DNA from: Diphasiastrum complanatum
Taxonomy: Eukaryota; Streptophyta; Lycopodiopsida; Lycopodiales; Lycopodiaceae
NCBI GenBank assembly: GCA_029204225.1
Contig: CM055102.1
Span: 19,266,688 to 19,330,687 of the forward strand
Length of the DNA: 64,000 nucleotides
Direction: 5' to 3'
Below the pieces are notes generated by a model. That model did no database searches and was not told where the DNA came from. It saw only the letters and a list, made by a program, of their open reading frames with translations. Of this stretch, positions 56,512 through 64,000 are shown piece after piece. The position numbers and the translations under genes were made by a program. The first letter of the stretch is position 1; every line of letters begins with the position of its first letter.

Positions 56512-57008
56512 TTGTGTCTTCACATGTGTAAAAAGTTGACAATTACAACTTCCTCTCCAACCTCTGCCTCCACCTCCACCATTTCCACCTCTTTTGCCTC
56601 CACCACCCATGTTACCACCTCCCAACTACCTCCTACCCTTATGTTTATTCTTCCTTCGAATTTTTTAAGTAGCGTCCATGGACCTCGACCGAGTGTTTTT
56701 GCCCCTTCTCAATCCACGAATGTTTATGCTTCCCATGGTGTGCAAGTTGCACTTGCAGGTCAATAGCAAGTCAACATAGTTTGCCAAATCAACTAGCAAA
56801 CCAACGTATCCTCAAGCTCAAGGAACGTGATGATTGGATGCGTCAAAAGGATGCCCTACATGCCAAGGCTGACACTATTGACCAATTGATTCAACAAATG
56901 AACGGCGTTGAGGATTTGAATTTCAATGTTCAACAAGACAACGAAAATTCCAAAAGAGTGAATAAAGAAAAAGATATGGAAATCAAGAAGCTGCACACTC
57001 ATATCTAG
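56512..57008 (+). pseudogene. Ser/Thr-rich then coiled-coil protein remnant, unidentified
   Basis: 56512-56766 is a Ser/Thr/Pro-rich run. After a TAG and a frame change, 56781-57008 forms a clear coiled coil (RILKLKERDDWMRQKDALH...VNKEKDMEIKKLH). No domain is recognised. The pattern could be the N-terminus of a Gypsy-type Gag or a host fragment. Stops and the short length argue against a working gene. Confidence 0.35.
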
Positions 57009-57009
57009 A

Positions 57010-57429
57010 AGCTCAATGACTCCATATCTAAGCACCAACTCTCCACCTCCTACAACCTCCGCACGAACCCTCCAAGGGCACTCGTCTCACAATGAGACTG
57101 TTTGGACCTACAAACAATTGGATACGCTAAAAAATAAACCCGCTGAGAAACCATCCAAGATATTATGGCCCATCGAATCGACTTGAGCAAGCATGTTGGA
57201 AAGTGGTATGCAGAAGATAGGTCTAGCTCAAAAAGAAACGAATGAAAATAATTCATGTGTCTAGAAAGAAAACCTTTCGTGCATGGCAAAATAAACTATC
57301 TTCATCTTTCCAATTCATGGCTACACCTATTAATTCAAAACAAAATAGAAGTAAATGAGTACAATAAGTTGCGGATTGAAGCTGTGTACTCTATGCTATC
57401 TCTGAGCGGCTAAAAATGAAAGTCTGAAT
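57010..57429. other. Non-coding region
   Basis: No gene or element recognised. Confidence 0.35.
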
Positions 57430-57959
57430 TAATGTGCAATGCTGATGAGCAGTAGCGCAATAGCAATCTCTAAAACAACTCTAAAAAGTGAGCTAGAATG
57501 CTCAAGAGTGCTCAAGCTCACAGGCTCGAGAGAGAGAGAGAGCTAAATATTCAAACACTTATGATAATTCTGATTTTCAATGAATTAATCTGTATGAATA
57601 TGAACAACTATTTATACTAAGAAATTAGATCGTCAATTGCGATCGCCAGTTGGCTAGTGATCCGCTGGCATCCATCCGGTCCTTGTCATGGATTGCTGAT
57701 AAGCGGTGAAGTTGGCTGTAAACGTTCTGTCTGCATAAATGAACCAAAACTGTAGCTCTGCAAAAATGAACTAAAACTGTCACAGGTGACACTGTCCGAT
57801 TTTTACACGAGATTTCTGTCAGGCAAAAAATACGACACTGTCATAAACTCCGTGTAATTCTGCAGATTGTGTAAAAACACTTGTAATTGTGCAGACTGGA
57901 TAAACTGAATGAAGATTAAAACCGATTAGACGATTGGAAAGAAGGAGAATAATCCAACA
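57430..57959 (-). repeat. 3' LTR of copia K (- strand)
   Basis: On the - strand TGTTGGATTATTC follows the polypurine tract TTAAGGGGGAG. A TATAAATAG box lies near 57612. The far edge is approximate. Confidence 0.5.
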
Positions 57960-59110
57960 CTCCCCCTTAATCTGAATCCTTGAATGCCTTGACCTTCAAA
58001 CTTAGTTCTACACATAATCTTCTGTGTGACTCCAAACTTAATGCTTTAGTAAAAACATATGCTATCATATCTTGTGTTCTACAGTACTGCAATTTGAACT
58101 CTTAGTTGAGGACTTTGCTTCTGATAAAATGATAATTCAATTCAACGTGCTTACTCTTGGAATGAGATCTAGGTTGGTTGATAAAGCGATGGCACTTTGA
58201 TTATCACAAAATAATGTCGTCGAAGCATATTGATTTAGACCGATATCTGAGAGTAAGTTTTTCAACCAAATTGCTTTCTTTGTAGCTTGAGAGGCTGTGA
58301 TATACTCTGATTCAGTGGAAGATAGAGCTATCGAAGATTGCTTGCGATTGTTCTAGGAAATTGGACCATTGTTGAGGAAGAATGAAAATCCAGAAGTAGA
58401 TTTACGAGTGTCTATATCTCCTTCCCAACTCGCATTTGTGTAACCACTAAGTAAATTGAGTTTGTCGTTGCCGAATGCACCATAACAAATGCAAAAGTCC
58501 ATGGTAGCTCAAATATATCTCATGACTCTGATAAGAGCCTTCCAATGTGTTGTACTAGGATTAGTCACAAATTGACTGAGAGAACTGACTGCAAAGGCTA
58601 TGTCTGGCCTGGTTCAAATCATGGCGTACATAAGAGATCCTATAATAGAATGGTAAGGATACTCATGCATCTGCCGCTATTTTTTGAAAGGAAAGTATGG
58701 AGAGCCTTTAATAGTACATTTGTTGTACTTGTTACTAGTAAAAATGGGTCCAATTAGAGCCTATCTTCTTGAACTAGTGAAAGGTTAAATTCCAATAACT
58801 ATTCAATATGTCGAAGAAAGCGCAACTGATTTATGCTTCTTTGAGTTCCACCATATCGGTCCCCCTGCCAGATAGAAACAGAACCCGAAGGTAGATTTTC
58901 TGGTAGAGACTGTTCCTCCCCAATATGAGTCGGGGTAGCCTCACAGGACGAGTAGGTCAATAGCATTTCCATCATAGCATAAACTTTCCTGAATATATCT
59001 CATCACTCTCTTTAATGCTTTCTAATGAGAGATCCTAGGATTAGACATGAATTGACTTAACATGCTAACAATGTATGCTAAATTTGGTCTAGTACACAGC
59101 ATTGCATGTG
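57960..59110 (-). pseudogene. Copia K remnant: RT end and RNase H (- strand)
   Basis: Translation of the - strand, broken by stops, gives the copia RT-to-RNase H junction and RNase H: an ESEYI-like block near 58310 and a CDNQSA-like block near 58210. A partial duplicate of the RT-end block appears at about 58500-58630 and again at about 58980-59110. The element is old and dead. Confidence 0.5.
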
Positions 59111-59119
59111 AAAGATTTC

Positions 59120-59757
59120 AGATCTGTAAGATCCAATCTACTTGAATGATCTTTGGTTAGAAAGAGAAATACACTACCAATTTCACCAATGTAGAAAAAT
59201 CAGCATCTACACACAATTTGAGATGAAAACACTAATAGAACTTGATCAAACTTGAATGAATTGATTATGTACTATTGCTGTCCATACAAAACCAGCAAGC
59301 TATTGTATTTCACACGTGTGGATCCAAAAATAACAAATATAGATCATTCTACACATAGAACTGCAAGCAATCACCAAGATAGTGCACCAATGGATAGTAG
59401 AACCCAAGAGAGCCATGTATAAGCACGAAATGAGATAGAGAAGAGAGAAGATAACTCTCTCCACGAGTTACATCCTTTTATAACAGGTCCAAACCCTATT
59501 TGGCCACTTGGCTTTCCCACCAAAATGCTAACCCTACCAATTTTGGGTCTAGATTCAATGTACCCAACTTATTCAAATTGAATCTACTCAAACTCGCATT
59601 CTATCTTTCCCACACTTTCAAAAAAGTGTTTATTCAAATGAAATTTAGACTAATGAACTTTGAAAAGTCACCCTCTAAGTCTAAAACAAGTTTTGGCCTC
59701 AATATGCCAAATATGGAAATATTGCAAAATGTGATGAAACTAGTTGAATCTTTCACA
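59120..59757 (-). repeat. 3' LTR of copia C
   Basis: On the - strand TGTGAAAGATTC follows GTTGAAGAGGGAG. A TATAAAAGG box is at about 59480. The far edge is approximate. The first bases of the LTR supply the stop codon of the upstream frame. Confidence 0.55.
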
Positions 59758-60988
59758 CTCCCTCTTCAACTAGTTTTAGCATAGACTTTGATAATACTCC
59801 AAGTGAAGTCCTATTCTTCATGAACAAGTCTTTTCCCAATGCTTTGGGGAAGATATCAGCTACACATTCCCTTGAAGACATATGTTGAAGCTCCACCTCC
59901 TTTGCAATGACTCGCTCCCTCACAAAATGATATTGTATCTCAATATGCTTGCTCCTAGCATAGTTTTTGACAATAGAACTTTGATCCATCATAAGAATGA
60001 GCTTATTCCTAAGAATAGACCTTCTTTCAATGATCATGTAATGCTCAAAATAGAAACAACCATAATTGATATAGAGAATAGTGTCCACTTGGGATGCTTC
60101 ACTATTTCTTACATCAATTTTACATGTAAAACTGTGACTAGAACATGAAGAATCAAATAGAATGTAAGTGAGATGATTCCACCATGCTTCCAACTCTGAA
60201 CTCTCTGGAAAAATACAGCAAACAAACAATAAATGTGAGTGATCAACTTTTGCTTGCATGTCTCCTCCTCCTTTGTCCTTTGTTGCCTTGTATCCACCAT
60301 GATACTCCATGAATGAGCCTCCATCTTCATCTTGCCACAAGAAACCATCAAACCTTGGAAATCCATGAGTAGCTGAGTACATTAATGATGCAAATCCAGC
60401 ACCACATGACTCCATAAACCAAGTAGTTTGCACTAGTCCATCTTCAAGATCTACTTGACACAAGAAAATGACCATGAGTTCACCAAAAATTGACAATTTC
60501 CAAGTATTGGCACCAAGTAGCTCAACACTTGAGAACTTAGCCATGGATGAGTGACATAATGAACCTCCAATAGCTTCAATTCCATCAGCAAAATCAGCCA
60601 AGAATGCTAGTACAAATCCAACATCAAAACAATGCTCACCAATGTAGCTAGTTTTACCATATCTTGAAAATTTGCACACATCCACATGAAATTGCTCAAA
60701 CATGAGATAGAACAAGTAAAGTAAAATTGAACAACACTTCCTTGCTGCTCCTTTGACCTTACTTGAGTCTTCAATATGCTGCAAAAACAGATCCATAACA
60801 CCTTTGCCAATTACCTCTCCTTTGATGCTCTTGACTAGCTCCAAATTGCCAACTTCCCTTTTGACTAGTTGAAGCGCTTTGAGATCAACCTCTTGATCTT
60901 CAACTTGACCATCAAAGTCATTGAACAAAATTTGTTTTCCAGATTCATTACTTGATTTTATAGCAAGATAACATCCATCCACTTGCAT
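59753..60988 (-). CDS. Unrecognised protein segment fused to copia RNase H tail
   Basis: 411 codons from ATG 60988, in the same frame as the polyprotein upstream, with only one TGA (61010-61012) between. Residues 1-330 match no domain I know. They are Cys/Phe-rich (LLYLFYLMFEQFHVDVC; LAFLADFADGIEAIGG; ESCGAGFASLMYSATHGF), with an acidic start (FDGQVEDQEVDLKALQLVK). Residues about 340-411 are copia RNase H (DQSSIVKNYARSKHIEIQ, VELQHMSSRECVADIF). About 1 kb of open AT-rich sequence is unlikely by chance, so the segment was recently coding or is under constraint. It replaces RT and most of RNase H. It could be a captured host exon set, or sequence from another element. Confidence 0.6.
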   Translation of the reverse strand: MQVDGCYLAIKSSNESGKQILFNDFDGQVEDQEVDLKALQLVKREVGNLELVKSIKGEVIGKGVMDLFLQHIEDSSKVKGAARKCCSILLYLFYLMFEQFHVDVCKFSRYGKTSYIGEHCFDVGFVLAFLADFADGIEAIGGSLCHSSMAKFSSVELLGANTWKLSIFGELMVIFLCQVDLEDGLVQTTWFMESCGAGFASLMYSATHGFPRFDGFLWQDEDGGSFMEYHGGYKATKDKGGGDMQAKVDHSHLLFVCCIFPESSELEAWWNHLTYILFDSSCSSHSFTCKIDVRNSEASQVDTILYINYGCFYFEHYMIIERRSILRNKLILMMDQSSIVKNYARSKHIEIQYHFVRERVIAKEVELQHMSSRECVADIFPKALGKDLFMKNRTSLGVLSKSMLKLVEEGV

Positions 60989-61009
60989 AGCTCCATATAC
61001 ACAAGAAGA

Positions 61010-63505
61010 TCATCCAAAAGATGTTCCACTCTTCATAAGAGATCGATACTCAAGATCCATTGGTTGGATCCACTCCTCTTCTTTCCTTGCTTGATCTACA
61101 CTTGTAGGCTCATCCAAAGAGGTTAGAAAAGCAACATAATTTCCAGAAACTACTTGCTTACCCTTTTGATCATATGTGAGTCTTGAAAGTACTTGTCTTT
61201 CTCTTGATGTTCTCCTTGGCTTTTGACTTGATGAAGGTCCATCATCACCACCATCCAAAGTAGGATCCTTCTCATCAACATCAATAATCTTAGATCCATC
61301 TACTTTACCATCAATCATGCTTGAAGACACCTTTGGAATGTTTCCCTCATAAAAAATGACATCTCTACCAACAATCACTTTGTTAGTAGAAGGAATGTAA
61401 ACCTTGTAGGCTTTATTCACCTCACTATATCCAACAAAAATACCTCTTCTTGAAGATGGATCCTCCTTGGTCCTATCATCAATAGTAATGTTGAGATAGC
61501 ATGTGCATCCAAAGGTTCTTAGAAATTTGACACTCGGCCTCCTCTTGAATAGCATCTCAAAAGGTGTTCTTCCATCCAAAATAGCACTCGGCCACCTATT
61601 GCACAAGAAATTGGCACACAACAAAGCTTGATCCCAAAATGGTTTGTCAAGATTAGCACTTAACCTCATAGCTTTAGCACTTTCACATAAAGTCCTATTC
61701 TCCCTTTCAGCCACTCCATTTTGTTGTGGAGTCCTTGATGTTGTATACTCCCTCTTGATCCCATGCTCATCACAAAAGGCCTTGAACTTGTTAGATATGT
61801 ACTCACCATCATTGTCCACTCTCAAGCACTTGATCTTTGTGGAGAATTGATTCTCCCTTGCATTCTTGAACTTGACAAAGACATCATACACTTCATCCTT
61901 GCTCTTTAGTAGATAGATCCAACAAAATCTACTAAAATCATCAATGGATGTTACATACATCTTAGCTCCACTATTGCTAATTGTAGTAAATCCATGAATA
62001 TCCGAATGTACAAGTTGAAAAGGCTTTGTAGATCTAGAAATAGATCTAGTATAAGGTAGTCTATGTGACTTAGACAAAGCACAAGACTCACAAACATGCT
62101 TGTCATTACTTAAGGAACTTGGAAGACCAATCACAACCTTCTTCCTTGCCATTACCTCCAATGACTTGAAGTTGAGGTGTCCCATCCTTTGGTGCCAAAC
62201 CTCTTGAATAGAAATTTGCTCCCTTGCAACACATCCAACTTGGTTAGCAATAACACAAGCATCAAGTTTGAACAACTTCCCTTGTCTTTTACCTTTTTCA
62301 ATCAAGACATCCTTCCTTTTGATCAAACAAGCATCTCCATCAAACTCCACCTTGAGGCCCTTACTTAGCATTTGACTCACATTAAGCAAATTCTTGGTAA
62401 TAGATGGAATAAACAAGACATCCTCCAAATGAACATTCCTATTTGTAGAGAGAGAAATAGGAATTGTGCCAATCCCTTTGATTGCACACTCACCATCATT
62501 GGCCGTGTAGATCACCCTCTTGTCATCTCCATATGCCAACAAAGAAGTGAAGTACTCTTTGTGAAAGGTCATGTGTGAACTTGCTCCACTATCAATCCAC
62601 CAAGGATCTAGATCTCCATCATTAGCAAGCATACATAAAGACATCACAAAAGCATCATCATTTGCATCTTGCACATCCAAACCATCCTCATCAAGAGTAA
62701 GATTACCTTGCTTGTCTCCTTGATCTCTCTTCTTCTTGTAGCACTCACTTGCAAAGTGTCCTTTGATGCCACAATAGAAGCACTTGAGCTTTGATCTATC
62801 CTTCTTTTTGCCACTTGAAGAAGCATCCACTTGATCTGGCCCTTTAGACCATTTGCTTTTGGTTTTGCCCTTGAATTTGCCCTTTGTGAACATAGCATCC
62901 TCTTGAAGTGTCGATGTAGATCCACCTCTTGCTTGAAGCCTATATTCCTCATTGATCAAGATCTCTTGAAGATACATCAAACTTGGCAAAGTCTTTTGAA
63001 TAGCAATACTTTGAACAATGTTAGCATGAGCATCCAACAAGCCATTAAGAATCACTTGAATAAGCTCTCCTTCCTTAATGCTTTCATCTATGCAAGCTAA
63101 CTCATCATTCAATACTTTCATTCTCAAAACAAAAGTACTTGGACTTTCTTCATTCTTTTGCAAACAAGAAAAGATTTGTCTTCTTAGAGTCAATACTCTA
63201 GAAGAAGACTTGGATTCATAAAGCTTCTTCAATGAATTCCAAGCTTCCAAAGATGATGTGCACTTACCAACTTCTTTGAGAAGTTCATTGGTAACATTCA
63301 GCTTTATCATGTGTAGAGCCTTCTTGGCCCTCTTGTCATACCTCAATTGATCTTGTTGTGTTGCTGGTCTCTCCTCCAAACCTACAACAACATCCAAAAC
63401 ATCATTCATCTCAAGAAGTGACTCCATCCTCACTTTCCATAATGAATAGCTACTTGAGGTAAGTCTATCATTGGCTTCCAACATGACTCCAATTGAGGTT
63501 GCCAT
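61010..63505 (-). CDS. Copia C Gag-protease-integrase polyprotein
   Basis: 831 codons without a break. Gag is residues 1-230 (LWKVRMESLLEMNDVLDVV, LLKEVGKCTSSLEAWNSL). The CCHC knuckle is CFYCGIKGHFASEC (residues 242-255). The protease active site is WIDSGASSHMT (303-313). The integrase zinc domain is HQRMGH...CESCALSKSHR (438-482), and the catalytic D, D and E lie near 501, 563 and 600 (SDIHGF, RVDNDGEY, QQNGVAERENR). An acidic/Ser linker leads to KEEEWIQPMDLEYRSLMKSG, the normal start of copia RT, but the TGA comes 5 codons later. ATG at 63505 is the usual gag start (MATSIGVMLEANDRL). Every catalytic residue checked is present, so this may be a working part of a non-autonomous element. Confidence 0.85.
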   Translation of the reverse strand: MATSIGVMLEANDRLTSSSYSLWKVRMESLLEMNDVLDVVVGLEERPATQQDQLRYDKRAKKALHMIKLNVTNELLKEVGKCTSSLEAWNSLKKLYESKSSSRVLTLRRQIFSCLQKNEESPSTFVLRMKVLNDELACIDESIKEGELIQVILNGLLDAHANIVQSIAIQKTLPSLMYLQEILINEEYRLQARGGSTSTLQEDAMFTKGKFKGKTKSKWSKGPDQVDASSSGKKKDRSKLKCFYCGIKGHFASECYKKKRDQGDKQGNLTLDEDGLDVQDANDDAFVMSLCMLANDGDLDPWWIDSGASSHMTFHKEYFTSLLAYGDDKRVIYTANDGECAIKGIGTIPISLSTNRNVHLEDVLFIPSITKNLLNVSQMLSKGLKVEFDGDACLIKRKDVLIEKGKRQGKLFKLDACVIANQVGCVAREQISIQEVWHQRMGHLNFKSLEVMARKKVVIGLPSSLSNDKHVCESCALSKSHRLPYTRSISRSTKPFQLVHSDIHGFTTISNSGAKMYVTSIDDFSRFCWIYLLKSKDEVYDVFVKFKNARENQFSTKIKCLRVDNDGEYISNKFKAFCDEHGIKREYTTSRTPQQNGVAERENRTLCESAKAMRLSANLDKPFWDQALLCANFLCNRWPSAILDGRTPFEMLFKRRPSVKFLRTFGCTCYLNITIDDRTKEDPSSRRGIFVGYSEVNKAYKVYIPSTNKVIVGRDVIFYEGNIPKVSSSMIDGKVDGSKIIDVDEKDPTLDGGDDGPSSSQKPRRTSRERQVLSRLTYDQKGKQVVSGNYVAFLTSLDEPTSVDQARKEEEWIQPMDLEYRSLMKSGTSFG

Positions 63506-64000
63506 GTAGCAATGACTTGATCTTCTCTTTCAACCTGTTTCAATGCACAAAGCACTTCTTTGAACAACAACAAATGATTTCAAAAGAAATCACCAAGATT
63601 TGAAACTATCTCACAAATCTCTTCTAGCACTTATCCAAGCAAATCAACACATAGAATCATGGAATCTTGATCAACCTATGATCTATCCTCAATCTAATGA
63701 CTTTTGCCACTTCCTAAGATTGAAACACACTCAAATGAAGTCCAGAAACCTCACTATCTAGAGATCCAATCAAAATTAGGGTTTTGACAAAATCACAAAA
63801 AATTGACTATTCCAAATCTACATGCAAATGCTGAAAATTTGATATGCAATCTATAAGCCCCCACTTAGGCTGAACCAATGATCCAAAAATCGGCCAAATC
63901 TAGCATGTGAATTCAAAAAATGGAATTGAACAAGTATATTGGCCTATTTAGTGTTTTGATCTACAAAAGATCCAATCTACAAAAGCAAAAAATCCGATTT
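63506..64000 (-). other. Leader of copia C
   Basis: About 500 bp upstream of the gag ATG. No primer site or LTR is visible before the window ends, so the 5' LTR lies outside. Confidence 0.5.

Larger units (their letters stand above)
59120..63505 (-). mobile_element. Copia element C with RT replaced by unrecognised coding sequence
   Basis: Gag, protease and integrase are intact in one frame (63505-61010). After one TGA the same frame stays open for another 411 codons (to 59753) and ends in the copia RNase H tail, polypurine tract and LTR. RT motifs (KARLVAKGF, YVDD) are absent. The 5' LTR and primer site lie beyond the window edge. It is the best preserved copia copy here. Confidence 0.8.

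Overview
This window looks like nuclear DNA of a land plant with a large, retrotransposon-filled genome. One host gene is clearly recognisable, ORC5 (origin recognition complex subunit 5), with GT-AG introns on the + strand between about 40.57 and 48.85 kb. One host gene relic is also present: the first exons of an MCM8-like replication helicase on the - strand (11.08-12.26 kb), with two frame breaks. Nearly everything else is retroelement sequence, mostly Ty1/copia, with Gypsy-type pieces and two kinds of non-LTR element. The species cannot be read from the sequence. The non-LTR elements look unlike ordinary angiosperm L1s, so a fern, lycophyte, bryophyte or gymnosperm is possible, but that is only an inference.

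Layout: 0-0.85 kb is non-coding and ends in a TATA-box promoter-like block. 0.89-5.72 kb is a near-complete LINE. Its ORF1 (coiled coil) and ORF2 (APE endonuclease, RT, zinc knuckle, PCNA-box-like tail) lie in one frame, separated by a single UAG. 5.8-8.9 kb is a decayed Gypsy-like LTR end, primer site, gag with four zinc knuckles, and protease. 9.0-10.7 kb is an LTR junction with a gag start. 11-12.3 kb is the MCM8 relic. 12.9-16.8 kb holds tandem repeats, a 1.6-kb AT/TCGA-rich minisatellite field and a long (CT)n. 18-19.4 kb is an LTR-like end with unidentified coding sequence on the - strand. 19.4-26.95 kb holds three + strand copia remnants, and 26.95-29.76 kb an inverted copia copy. 29.78-31.02 kb is the 3' end of a second kind of retroelement.

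31.02-40.06 kb is a copia element with a 902-bp 3' LTR. It is interrupted by a cleanly nested 3.8-kb element on the opposite strand that encodes only Gag (TR-GAG type). ORC5 follows. Its 5.9-kb second intron carries a head-to-head pair of LTRs, a small non-coding LTR element with direct repeats, and a copia RT remnant. 48.9-53.4 kb is non-coding with microsatellites. 53.4-59.1 kb holds several broken copia pieces on both strands. 59.1-63.5 kb is the best preserved copia element (- strand). It has gag, protease and integrase, but where RT and most of RNase H should be there is about 1 kb of open, unrecognised coding sequence that rejoins the RNase H tail in frame.

The candidates most worth following up are the LINE's single-UAG ORF1/ORF2 layout with its C-terminal PCNA-box motif, and the copia element with the replaced RT domain. 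After them come the Gag-only nested element and the inverted LTR pair inside ORC5.
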